DNA of 64,000 nucleotides, taken from NCBI RefSeq assembly GCF_020782875.1, contig NZ_JAJGBN010000002.1:434001-498000 (forward strand), read 5' to 3'. Numbering within the stretch: position 1 is the stretch's first letter; each line of letters opens with the position of its first letter. The DNA is from Allomuricauda sp. M10 (GTDB taxonomy: Bacteria > Bacteroidota > Bacteroidia > Flavobacteriales > Flavobacteriaceae). Shown here piece by piece: positions 37,760 to 45,700 of the stretch. Both the position numbers and the translations under genes were made by a program. The notes beneath the pieces were generated by a model. It had not been told where the DNA came from. It saw nothing but the letters and a program-made list of their open reading frames with translations, and did not search any database.

Positions 37760-38230
37760 ATGAAAAAAATAGTTTTTACATCCCTTGTCCTGCTTTTGGT
37801 ATTTGCTTGCAAGTCCAAGGAAACCAAAGAAGTGGACAGCGAAGCACCGGAAACCGTGGCTCCTCCCCAACCAGTTCCCACTTTGGAAGAAGGTTGTTAC
37901 ACCTATGAAGGCAATGGCAACAAGGTGGTTTTGGAAATTACCCATATTAATGAAACAGTGCTGGGCAACCTCAGTTATGCCCTTTCTGAAAAAGATGCCA
38001 ATGCCGGGACGTTTGCGGGTGAGCTGCTGGACAGCGTGCTTATTGGCAAATACACCTTTATGTCCGAAGGGACCCAAGGCAATACTCGAGAGGTGGCCTT
38101 TTTGTTTAAGGATGGGCAATTGATCGAGGGGTATGGCGAACTGGACGAGACCGGAACAGCTTTTAAGGACAAAAACGCGCTGAGTTTTAGTTCTTCCATG
38201 CCATTATCCAAAATGGATTGTGAACCTTGA
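37760..38230 (+). CDS. uncharacterised lipoprotein
   Basis: A 156-residue lipoprotein (LLVFAC, Cys17) with a Pro/Glu-rich linker (EAPETVAPPQPVPTLEEG) and a beta-rich domain: CYTYEGNGNKVVLEITHINETVLGNLSYALSEKDANAGTFAGELLDSVLIG. No family recognised. It starts 2 bp after the META lipoprotein stop and ends the run of four envelope proteins. Confidence 0.7.
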   Translation: MKKIVFTSLVLLLVFACKSKETKEVDSEAPETVAPPQPVPTLEEGCYTYEGNGNKVVLEITHINETVLGNLSYALSEKDANAGTFAGELLDSVLIGKYTFMSEGTQGNTREVAFLFKDGQLIEGYGELDETGTAFKDKNALSFSSSMPLSKMDCEP

Positions 38231-38322
38231 TCGAATTGTATTATAGGTTAGAAGAAGATCAAATACATTGATTGTATACCATATTGGGCGTATAGAGATG
38301 TATTTTACGTCTATATAAACAA

Positions 38323-38972
38323 GTTGTAACCAATTTGAAGAAAGTCATATTCTGAAAAATTTAAGTCTAATTTTTAATGATAAATAAGAGAAAAACAGAT
38401 ATAACTTTTAAGTTTTTGATTCAAGCACTTTATGGTCAAAACGATTATTATAAATTAAAACATTCTCAAACAGTTGCGAAAACAAAACGTTATTATTTGA
38501 AAATTCTTGAAACATTTTCAATAGCAATAAATGAAACGATTGTTATTTCTGACAAAACTCATATGGAATTGTTGAATTCTATAATTCTGGAAGGAAAGGA
38601 AAGATTGAAAACTTTAAGCACATTTGATTCAGTTGACAATTCTTTTATAACTACCCAAACTGAATTGATATTTCAATTAATTGGAAATAATCCAACAAGA
38701 AATTTCGAAAAAAATGTACCAAATCGAAAAAATAAATGGAAACTAAATGGACATAGACAAATTCAATACACTCAAACAAATGAGCAAAAACTGAATCAGA
38801 TTTATAGCTTAGTTCAATCTAAATATCGTGATAGATTCCCAAACTTTATTGATGATTTCTTTCATAAAATTTATATGGATGAATGTCAAAGTGACTTTCG
38901 GAATTTAATGAATTGGATAAAAATGAATCATTCAGATATTTATTCTGAAATTATATAAAAACCGGTTACAAC
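38323..38972. mobile_element. AT-rich single-gene cassette bounded by 9-bp inverted repeats
   Basis: GTTGTAACC (38323-38331) and GGTTACAAC (38964-38972) are exact inverted repeats flanking one ORF. Hand-counted 60-base lines inside are 20-30% GC; a line in the next gene is 48%. The right end continues with AATGGCTATAAGTAATTGC, and the left end with AATTTGAAG. I recall similar ends around orphan genes in other flavobacteria. No transposase or integrase is encoded. The type is therefore a guess: integron-like cassette, MITE-like cargo, or a remnant. Confidence 0.5.
38377..38958 (+). CDS. orphan AT-rich protein
   Basis: A 193-residue protein of unknown family, without signal peptide or TM segment. 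It is rich in Lys, Asn, Ile, Tyr and Phe as expected from its low GC. The C-terminal part (DRFPNFIDDFFHKIYMDECQSDFRNLMNWIKMNHSDIYSEII) looks helical. Codon use is unlike both neighbours, pointing to recent transfer. The start is the ATG at 38377, 46 bp after the left inverted repeat, and the stop lies 5 bp before the right repeat, so the cassette holds just this gene. Function cannot be given. Confidence 0.65.
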   Translation: MINKRKTDITFKFLIQALYGQNDYYKLKHSQTVAKTKRYYLKILETFSIAINETIVISDKTHMELLNSIILEGKERLKTLSTFDSVDNSFITTQTELIFQLIGNNPTRNFEKNVPNRKNKWKLNGHRQIQYTQTNEQKLNQIYSLVQSKYRDRFPNFIDDFFHKIYMDECQSDFRNLMNWIKMNHSDIYSEII

Positions 38973-39040
38973 AATGGCTATAAGTAATTGCTTGTTCTCA
39001 CCCACCTCTGAAAATCCTTTTTACAATACCTTTACTCGAT

Positions 39041-39646
39041 ATGAAAAAATCCCAATTCAATACCATTCGCCTAATTTTCCTATTGCTAATCATTTCGTCC
39101 ATCAAAGCACAAAACATGGAACTTCCCTATAAAGAAATCCCTACCCCTCCTGCAACCTATGAACCTGGTAATTTGGTGGCCAGAATGATAGACGGCCTTG
39201 GCTATCGGTTTTATTGGGCCACGGAAGGATTAACGGAACAGGATCTGGCCTACAAACCCTCTACGGATGGCAGGACCATTTTGGAAACCATGGAACATAT
39301 CTATACCATGTCCAACAACATTTTGCTGGCCCCAGATGCCCAACCTTTTGAAAAAGCCTTGTTTCCCACCAACCTTCCGTATGAAGAACTTAGGGCCAAA
39401 ACCTTGCAAAACCTACAGGCTGCAAGTGGCAAAGTATTGGGAAAAAGTGCAGAGGATCTGGGAAAATTCAAGGTGATCTTTAAAAGAGGGGAGCAAGAAT
39501 CGGAGTTTGCCTTTTGGAACCTCATCAACGGCATGATCTCCGATTGTATCTACCACACCGGACAAATTACGTTAATGCGAAGGGCCAGCGGCAACCCACA
39601 AAACCCCAAAGTAAACCCGTTTTTAGGACAGACCAAAGGCGATTAA
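39041..39646 (+). CDS. secreted DinB-like protein
   Basis: A 201-residue protein. The N-terminal ~24 residues form a signal peptide (LIFLLLIISSIKAQ). The rest is a DinB-like helical bundle: LVARMIDGLGYRFYWATEGLTEQDLAYKPSTDGRTILETMEHIYTMSNNIL with the first metal His, and ISDCIYHTGQITLMRRASGNP with another. DinB-like proteins are usually cytoplasmic, so export is unusual, though seen in Bacteroidota. It lies just right of the AT-rich cassette. Confidence 0.78.
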   Translation: MKKSQFNTIRLIFLLLIISSIKAQNMELPYKEIPTPPATYEPGNLVARMIDGLGYRFYWATEGLTEQDLAYKPSTDGRTILETMEHIYTMSNNILLAPDAQPFEKALFPTNLPYEELRAKTLQNLQAASGKVLGKSAEDLGKFKVIFKRGEQESEFAFWNLINGMISDCIYHTGQITLMRRASGNPQNPKVNPFLGQTKGD

Positions 39647-39705
39647 GCCCCCTTCTTTGTAACATTTCTTGAAAATCCGTCACCAATAATAAAACGTTTT
39701 GGTCT

Positions 39706-39984
39706 ATGGGTTCTGCAAGTCAACCAATGTTAGTGGTCAAGGCCAACCGCGCTTTATTGCGTAAACGGCGTAGTTTCAAAGAAATTCGAGAAGCTTACGA
39801 AGGCTATGTGAACGACACCGAACTGAAGTTCAGAGAACTAACCCCGTTTGAGCAAAAGAAAATACGGGACAAGATCATTCAACAGGCCAAAAGAGATCGA
39901 TGGCTTGAAATTCAAAACTACTTTTTTGCCCTGCTGATTTTGGTCGCCCTTGGGTTCTTTTTTTATTTGCTGTTCATCGAGTAG
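39706..39984 (+). CDS. small membrane protein with basic coiled N-terminus
   Basis: A 92-residue protein. Residues 1-65 are highly charged (ANRALLRKRRSFKEIREAYEGYVN, then FEQKKIRDKIIQQAKRDRW) and likely helical on the cytoplasmic side. One TM helix follows at about residues 71-90 (FALLILVALGFFFYLLF). I do not recognise a named family. It converges on the SulP gene with 7 bp between stops. Confidence 0.6.
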   Translation: MGSASQPMLVVKANRALLRKRRSFKEIREAYEGYVNDTELKFRELTPFEQKKIRDKIIQQAKRDRWLEIQNYFFALLILVALGFFFYLLFIE

Positions 39985-39991
39985 GCAACAA

Positions 39992-41524
39992 TCAGTCGAT
40001 TTTATCGACCACAACCTTATAGGTTGGATCTTCCAAAACGTTTACCTCGATAATGTCATCGGCATTGGCCAAAAGGCGTTGACAGTCCTTACTCAAATGT
40101 TTCAGGTGGAGTTTTTTGCCCACTTTCCGGTAGCGCTCCGTAATCTTGTTTACGGCTTCAATAGCAGACATGTCCACCAAACGACTTTCCGCAAAATCGA
40201 TGATGACCTCGTCGGGATCGTTCAGCACATCAAACTTTTCAGCAAAAAGGGTGGTGCTCCCAAAGAAGAGCGGCCCATAGATCTCGTAATGTTTGATGCC
40301 TTTTTCATCCACATACTTTCTCGCCCTGATCCGTTTTGCATTGTCCCAAGCGAACACCAAGGCAGAAATAATCACCCCCACCAACACGGCCAAGGCCAAA
40401 TTGTGCAGGAACACGGTCACCAAGGTAACCAGTACCATCACCAATACATCCGATTTGGGCATACGGCGGAAGGTTTTTAAACTGGCCCACTCAAAGGTGC
40501 CCAATGCCACCATGATCATCAACCCGGTCAGGGCTGCCATGGGTACTTTTTCAATCAAACTGGAACCGAACATGATGAATACCAAGAGCATCAACGCTGC
40601 AAAAATTCCTGAAAGCCTGGCCCTAGCCCCGTTGGAAGTATTGATCAAACTTTGCCCGATCATGGCACAACCGCCCATCCCCGAGAAAAATCCGGATAAG
40701 ATATTGGCCGTTCCCTGGGCCACAGCTTCCTTGTTGCCCCTGCCTCGGGTTTCGGTAATTTCATCCACAATGTTAAGCGTCAACAAACTCTCGATCAAGC
40801 CAACCCCAGCCACAATCGCCGCAAAGGGAAAAATGATTTTCAAGGTCTCCCAAGTAAAAGGAAGATCGGGAATATGAAATGGAGGAAACGTTCCCTGAAT
40901 GGAGGCGATATCACCAATGGTACGGGTGTCCAATCCCAAGAAAAACACAATCCCGAACACCACCAAAATAGCGGCCAAGGATGCAGGAACCACTTTCGTT
41001 AATTTGGGCAATCCCCAAATAATCAACATCGTCAACAACACCAATCCCAAGAAAATGAAAAGCGTGCTACCTGTTAACCAATCTCCTTCCGGGGTTTTGA
41101 ACTGAGCCATCTGCGACATAAAAATGATGATGGCAAGGCCGTTCACAAATCCGAAAATTACCGGATGGGGCACCAAACGCATCAACTTGCCCAACCGAAG
41201 GAATCCGGCCAAAAGCTGTAAAATTCCTGCAAGCACCACCGTGGCAAACACATATTCCACCCCATATTGCTGGGCCAAGGTTACGATTACCACCGCAACA
41301 GCACCTGTGGCCCCAGAGATCATTCCCGGTCTACCTCCCAAAATAGAGGTGACCAATCCCATCACAAAGGCGGCGTACAATCCGGTCAATGGGGACAGAC
41401 CTGCAATGAAGGCAAATGCAATGGCTTCCGGCACGAGTGCCAAGGCCACGGTAAGGCCCGATAAGATCTCTGTTCGGTAGTTTACCTTTTGGGAAAAATC
41501 AAAAAGGTTGAGGTACTTTTTCAT
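39992..41524 (-). CDS. SulP-family anion transporter with STAS domain
   Basis: A 510-residue inner-membrane transporter. It starts with YRTEILSGLTVALALVPEAIAFAFIAGLSPLTGLYAAFVMGL, the SulP signature, and has about 10-12 TM segments up to residue ~395. A C-terminal cytoplasmic STAS domain follows (about 410-510: DEVIIDFAESRLVDMSAIEAVNKITERYRKVGKKLHLKHLSKDCQRLL). It may carry sulfate, bicarbonate or dicarboxylate; the sequence does not tell which. No carbonic anhydrase gene is adjacent. Confidence 0.93.
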   Translation of the reverse strand: MKKYLNLFDFSQKVNYRTEILSGLTVALALVPEAIAFAFIAGLSPLTGLYAAFVMGLVTSILGGRPGMISGATGAVAVVIVTLAQQYGVEYVFATVVLAGILQLLAGFLRLGKLMRLVPHPVIFGFVNGLAIIIFMSQMAQFKTPEGDWLTGSTLFIFLGLVLLTMLIIWGLPKLTKVVPASLAAILVVFGIVFFLGLDTRTIGDIASIQGTFPPFHIPDLPFTWETLKIIFPFAAIVAGVGLIESLLTLNIVDEITETRGRGNKEAVAQGTANILSGFFSGMGGCAMIGQSLINTSNGARARLSGIFAALMLLVFIMFGSSLIEKVPMAALTGLMIMVALGTFEWASLKTFRRMPKSDVLVMVLVTLVTVFLHNLALAVLVGVIISALVFAWDNAKRIRARKYVDEKGIKHYEIYGPLFFGSTTLFAEKFDVLNDPDEVIIDFAESRLVDMSAIEAVNKITERYRKVGKKLHLKHLSKDCQRLLANADDIIEVNVLEDPTYKVVVDKID

Positions 41525-41545
41525 GGCTTCTTTCTTGAAGCCGGC

Positions 41546-41575
41546 AAAAATAGGGTTATTAAAGGGAAGACCCTA
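41546..41575 (-). terminator. probable terminator of the dioxygenase gene
   Basis: Stem TAGGGT / ACCCTA around a 13-nt loop, followed on the minus strand by ATTTTTG. It lies about 32 bp after the phytanoyl-CoA dioxygenase stop and just upstream of the SulP ATG. Confidence 0.5.
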
Positions 41576-41606
41576 ATGGCCTCCCCATTTTTAAGGATTT
41601 GACAAT

Positions 41607-42581
41607 CTACCAGTTAGTCAAACCCAATAACTTTTCGCCAAGCGCACTTAATTTTGCGTTATCGTACCTCGTTTGCTCCCATTTTCTGGGATCCCCTGGA
41701 AAGGCGTAGCCCTCTGGAGCAATTCGGTTCTTCCAAGAATTGATGCGCCATTGCCGCATCTCGTCGTTATCCTCCTCGGCAGGCATCATGGAAATGTATT
41801 GGGCAATGCGCACTTTGTCCCCTGATTTATTCGGACGGATGCCGTGGGGTTGGGTACTGTTGAATATCATGAGGTCACCTGCTTCCAATTTCACTTTTAC
41901 GATTTTATCCTCCAGTCCAGTGACATCTGGTTGAAAGTGATCTCGATCTTCGGGCTGGGTCAGTTTCCAGGTATCGTAATTTCGGTACAACCAGGGAATG
42001 CATTGAAAACCTCCCATATTTTCATCCGTTTGGTCGGCCAAGGCCAAAACTCCCTGAACGTTTTGGGGTCGGGTCTCTGGATCGTAATCCCAATGGATGA
42101 ACCCTTTTCTATTTTCCCCAGGTCGCTGTGGAATGTTCAAATTGGCCCGATCGATGGTCACCCACAGTTTTTCGGTGCCCCAGATGTCCACAAAGGCATC
42201 GTACACCTTTTGGGTCTGACGGTTGTTCCACAAATGTTGATGGTTATAGACCTCTACCATCCCGGTTCCCGTCAATTCCTTCATCTTCATTTCGGCACGG
42301 GCAGGGGCGTACCAGGTTTCTGGGTCGTTGGGGTCTTTTTCATCGAACTCCCAAATAAAATCGGCCGTTGCCTGGGCCTGTTCCCGAGGCACCGCATTCT
42401 TGATCACAATGTATCCGTTCTCTATCCAAAAAGCCCAATCTTCTTCCGATAAAACCCTTAAGGGTTTTCCGTTGGATCGGTCGTTCAATCTGATCTTGCT
42501 ACTGGTAGCGGTAGAAGGGTTGCCTGGAATATTTTCGTGGGCCTTGTTGGCCATTTCCACCTTCATTTGTTGTTGCATCAT
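41607..42581 (-). CDS. phytanoyl-CoA dioxygenase (PhyH) family protein
   Basis: A 324-residue Fe(II)/2-oxoglutarate oxygenase. Iron ligands are the HWDYDP motif (HxD) and the distal His in NSTQPHGIRPNKSGDKVRIAQYISM, where the Arg after it binds 2-oxoglutarate. The segment EEDWAFWIENGYIVIKNAVPREQAQATADFIWEF is the PhyH N-terminal signature. The substrate is unknown; family members hydroxylate fatty acyl, ectoine or sugar-like compounds. I start at the ATG at 42581; a TTG at 42620 would add 13 residues. It is divergent from the AraC gene, which probably regulates it. Confidence 0.85.
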   Translation of the reverse strand: MMQQQMKVEMANKAHENIPGNPSTATSSKIRLNDRSNGKPLRVLSEEDWAFWIENGYIVIKNAVPREQAQATADFIWEFDEKDPNDPETWYAPARAEMKMKELTGTGMVEVYNHQHLWNNRQTQKVYDAFVDIWGTEKLWVTIDRANLNIPQRPGENRKGFIHWDYDPETRPQNVQGVLALADQTDENMGGFQCIPWLYRNYDTWKLTQPEDRDHFQPDVTGLEDKIVKVKLEAGDLMIFNSTQPHGIRPNKSGDKVRIAQYISMMPAEEDNDEMRQWRINSWKNRIAPEGYAFPGDPRKWEQTRYDNAKLSALGEKLLGLTNW

Positions 42582-42719
42582 ATCGTTTCTGTTTTTTAGG
42601 TTCAAAATTGAATTATTCAAAACTAGGGGGATGGTTTAAGGGTTTCCACCGTGACATTGACCAAATTTTGAACTTTATTGACTTTTATTTCCTAAATTGA
42701 AATTATAAAAGACAATAAA

Positions 42720-43562
42720 TTGAAAATTCAACTCGAAAACATACAACCGAACGACAAGAGTTCCTTTCATTTATTGCACAATCCGAAGCTGAACGATCTG
42801 TTCTTCTGGCATTTTCATCCGGAGTTTGAACTGGTTTATATTGAAGGGGTCAACGGGAAACGGCATGTGGGCCATCATTTGTCCAACTTTACCGGAAGTG
42901 ACCTAGTCCTGATCGGTTCCAACATTCCCCATTTGAATTTTGATCATGGCATCCGGACGGAATACCACAAGGAGGTGTTGCACATCAGTGCTTCCTTTAA
43001 AGAAAAGGTGTTCAGTGAAATCGAGGAACTGGAAGATGTTTATGAGCTTTTGGAAAAATCGCAACACGGCATTGCCTTTTATGGGGAGACGAAAAAAACC
43101 GTGGGACAGATTATGAAACAATTACAGCCCATGACCCGGTTTGGACAGTTTTTGGAGATTTTGAAACTGCTAAAAATCTTGGCGAAAAGCAATGAGTTTG
43201 AACTGTTGCATACCAACCCCATCATCAACGATAAGGCGAACAAACAGCAACAACGGTTGCAGCAAGTGTATTCCTATATTGATGAAAATTATTCCCAAAA
43301 AATTGAATTGGACGATATGGCCCAGCAAGTAAATTTGGGCAAGGAGGCTTTCTGCAGATATTTTAAGCAGAACACGGGCAGTACGTTCACCCAATTTTTG
43401 AACCAATACCGTATCACCCAGGCCAAGCGCCTTTTATTGGCCGGAAGAAACATCACCGAAACCTGCTACGAATGTGGTTTTGAGAGTCTTTCCTATTTTA
43501 ATAGGACGTTTAAAAAAATCAGTGGGGAAAACCCATCGACCTACAAACAGAAACAGTCCTAA
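42720..43562 (+). CDS. AraC-family transcriptional regulator, apparent TTG start
   Basis: A 280-residue regulator. The N-terminal cupin sensor (FFWHFHPEFELVYIEGVNGKRHVGHHLSNFTGSDLVLIGSNIPHLN) spans about residues 25-85. The C-terminal AraC pair of HTH motifs covers 180-278 (LDDMAQQVNLGKEAFCRYFKQNTGSTFTQFLNQYRITQAKRLLLAG, then ITETCYECGFESLSYFNRTFKKISGENPSTYK). No in-frame ATG lies near the expected start. The TTG at 42720 precedes MKIQLENI-like residues, so a rare start is likely. Effector unknown. Confidence 0.88.
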   Translation: MKIQLENIQPNDKSSFHLLHNPKLNDLFFWHFHPEFELVYIEGVNGKRHVGHHLSNFTGSDLVLIGSNIPHLNFDHGIRTEYHKEVLHISASFKEKVFSEIEELEDVYELLEKSQHGIAFYGETKKTVGQIMKQLQPMTRFGQFLEILKLLKILAKSNEFELLHTNPIINDKANKQQQRLQQVYSYIDENYSQKIELDDMAQQVNLGKEAFCRYFKQNTGSTFTQFLNQYRITQAKRLLLAGRNITETCYECGFESLSYFNRTFKKISGENPSTYKQKQS

Positions 43563-43620
43563 AAAGAACCGCCCCAAGTATTGCTACTTGGGGCGGCACT
43601 TAACTAAATAACCAACCAAA
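43561..43620 (-). terminator. terminator hairpin with conserved 17-mer (second copy)
   Basis: A near-perfect 12-bp stem, CCGCCCCAAGTA-TTGC-TACTTGGGGCGG (43569-43596), followed on the minus strand by TTCTTTTTAGG. It lies after the stop of the 43657 lipoprotein gene. Adjacent at 43604-43620 is CTAAATAACCAACCAAA, identical to 12977-12993 beside the first hairpin. On the minus strand the order is TTTGGTTGGTTATTTAG, then hairpin, then U-rich tail, the same as in the candidate RNA at 12.95 kb. Confidence 0.7.
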
Positions 43621-43656
43621 AAAACTATTAGTATAGTCGAACATTTCTGTTCTTCC

Positions 43657-44574
43657 TTACATATCTCGTTGTCGGGTTACGTTCATGGTCGGGTTAGTGA
43701 TCTTAGAACGTTTTTTACCCGCATCTCCTGATTTCAAAAACTGCATGTATCCTCTTCCTGTAAACTCATAGACCGTTCCGCTGGACACATGGTACAACTC
43801 TATTGTACTGTCATTAATAACGTACAACTCAAAATAATCATTGCCCAGGAAGTCATAATCCAGTGTTAAAGTTTTCAGGGTGGCATCGTTGGCCACATCA
43901 TACACTTCATAATCGCCTTCATAGTCCCATTGAATGTTGGAAATCGGGATTCCATTTCCATCAATGGAAGACCTGAAATACCCACCGCCATCGGAGAAGA
44001 ACTGAAGGTAATTTTCCTCGTCAAAATCGTTCAAGGCGCCAACTTCACTGGTATAGGTTTTCTCCCAAACCTGATATTCCTGCAAAAAGTAATGGATGTT
44101 ATCGTAGAACACTTGATCGTAATCAAAGTTGCTTCTTTGAAACCCACGAAGAATATAGGAGGTATTGCTACTGGCATCGTACAATTCTAAGGTGTTGCTG
44201 TTCACTGCATATACATCTAGGAGCCAAAGTCCATCCACATCGTGATCCACCTCCACTTGTCCAACAAAAGTTCCATAGGTCCCCACATCAATGCCTAATC
44301 CATTTCCGGTTTTGCCTATTCCCACCAAATTGTTATTGGCATAAACGACACCTCTGTCAAATGAAATGGTAAATGCGCGTTGCAAGAAAGGAACTTCGCC
44401 ATTTCCCTTGGTGGCGTTGATATCGATATACCACAGGTCATAGTTTTCCAAAACCAAGGCGGTATTGATGGGCGATTCTTCAATAAATCCATCGTCCACA
44501 ACGACCTCGGTGTAACAAGAACCGGCCAAAAGGCCTATCATTAAAATTCCTAAGAGTAGTTTTCCATTTTTCAT
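43657..44574 (-). CDS. flavobacterial lipoprotein of unknown function
   Basis: A 305-residue lipoprotein: LLLGILMIGLLAGSC (Cys20) then YTEVVVDD. The mature part is acidic and beta-rich. Similar-looking blocks suggest a weak internal repeat (VYAVNSNTLELYDASSNTSYILRGFQRS and LYVINDSTIELYHVSSGTVYEFTGRGYMQFL). I recall near relatives throughout flavobacteria but no experimental role. I start at the ATG at 44574, which places the signal peptide correctly; the longer frame adds 29 unlikely residues. Confidence 0.75.
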   Translation of the reverse strand: MKNGKLLLGILMIGLLAGSCYTEVVVDDGFIEESPINTALVLENYDLWYIDINATKGNGEVPFLQRAFTISFDRGVVYANNNLVGIGKTGNGLGIDVGTYGTFVGQVEVDHDVDGLWLLDVYAVNSNTLELYDASSNTSYILRGFQRSNFDYDQVFYDNIHYFLQEYQVWEKTYTSEVGALNDFDEENYLQFFSDGGGYFRSSIDGNGIPISNIQWDYEGDYEVYDVANDATLKTLTLDYDFLGNDYFELYVINDSTIELYHVSSGTVYEFTGRGYMQFLKSGDAGKKRSKITNPTMNVTRQRDM

Positions 44575-44698
44575 AATCGAGGCTTTAAAGTTCAACCTGT
44601 ATAGACCAATCACCGTGCCAAAATTTTTAACTATTTGATAATCAATTGATAATGAAGCCATGATTTTATTTTTTAGCTTTACAGCCTAATTTGGTTGC

Positions 44699-45700
44699 AT
44701 GCAAGACAAACTACGATTCGGTGTTTTTGGCGGAGGGAGCTGGGGAACAGCCATTGTAAAAATGTTGACGGAAAACGGGGACCGTGTTGGGTGGTATATG
44801 CGGAGTGATTCGGCTATCCGACATATTGTAAAGGAAGGGCACAACCCCAACTATTTGAGTTCGGTGGAATTTGAAGTGGATCAACTTCATTTGAGCCACA
44901 ACATCAATGAAATTGTGGAAGCCAGTGATGTATTGATCTTTGCCATCCCTTCTGCATTTTTGGAGGGCGAACTTCAAAAATTGACGGCTTCTTTAAAAGA
45001 TAAGATCATTTTTTCGGCCATCAAAGGGATTGTTCCCGAAAGTGGTTTAATCGTGGGAGAACATTTTCATGAAAAATATAATATTCCCTTTGAAAATATC
45101 GGGGTGCTCACAGGACCCTGTCATGCCGAAGAAGTAGCACTGGAACGGCTATCGTATTTGACCATTGCCTGCGCCGATGCCAAGAAGGCCAAGATGGTAG
45201 CCGAACATTTAAAAAGCGAATACATCCGCACCAAAATTTCCGACGATATTATTGGCACTGAGTATGCCGCTATGCTAAAGAACATTTATGCGATTGCCGC
45301 AGGGATTGCCCACGGTTTAGGTTATGGCGACAATTTTCAAAGTGTGCTTATGAGCAATGCAATTCGGGAGATGAAACGTTTTATAGACAAAGTCTACAAA
45401 ATGAAACGCAACATCAATGCCTCAGCCTACTTGGGCGACCTTTTGGTAACCGGGTATTCCGTTTTTAGTAGAAATCGCATGTTCGGGAATATGATCGGCA
45501 AGGGTTATACCGTAAAAAGCGCCATGATGGAGATGAATATGGTGGCCGAAGGGTATTATGCCACTAAAAGTGCCCATTTGTTGATGGAAAAATTGGAGAA
45601 GAAATCCAAGACACCCATCATCAATGCGGTGTACCAAATCCTGTACAAAAACAAGGATCCCAAAAAGGTTTTTGAGAAGCTTACGGAGAAGTTGGATTAG
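44699..45700 (+). CDS. gpsA: NAD(P)H-dependent glycerol-3-phosphate dehydrogenase
   Basis: A 333-residue cytosolic enzyme reducing dihydroxyacetone phosphate to sn-glycerol-3-phosphate for phospholipid synthesis. Rossmann motif FGVFGGGSWGTAIVKML (residues ~7-23). Later motifs are SAIKGIVPESG, GPCHAEEVALERLSYLTIA, and GTEYAAMLKNIYAIAAGIAHGLGYGDNFQSVLMSNAIREM, with the catalytic Lys. It converges on glpD with the two stop codons overlapping by 4 bases. Confidence 0.95.
   Translation: MQDKLRFGVFGGGSWGTAIVKMLTENGDRVGWYMRSDSAIRHIVKEGHNPNYLSSVEFEVDQLHLSHNINEIVEASDVLIFAIPSAFLEGELQKLTASLKDKIIFSAIKGIVPESGLIVGEHFHEKYNIPFENIGVLTGPCHAEEVALERLSYLTIACADAKKAKMVAEHLKSEYIRTKISDDIIGTEYAAMLKNIYAIAAGIAHGLGYGDNFQSVLMSNAIREMKRFIDKVYKMKRNINASAYLGDLLVTGYSVFSRNRMFGNMIGKGYTVKSAMMEMNMVAEGYYATKSAHLLMEKLEKKSKTPIINAVYQILYKNKDPKKVFEKLTEKLD

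Noticed and set aside
38323-38972. Transposon or insertion sequence around the AT-rich gene
   Set aside because: No transposase motif in the ORF and no target-site duplication evident, so an ordinary IS is not supported; kept only as a cassette hypothesis.
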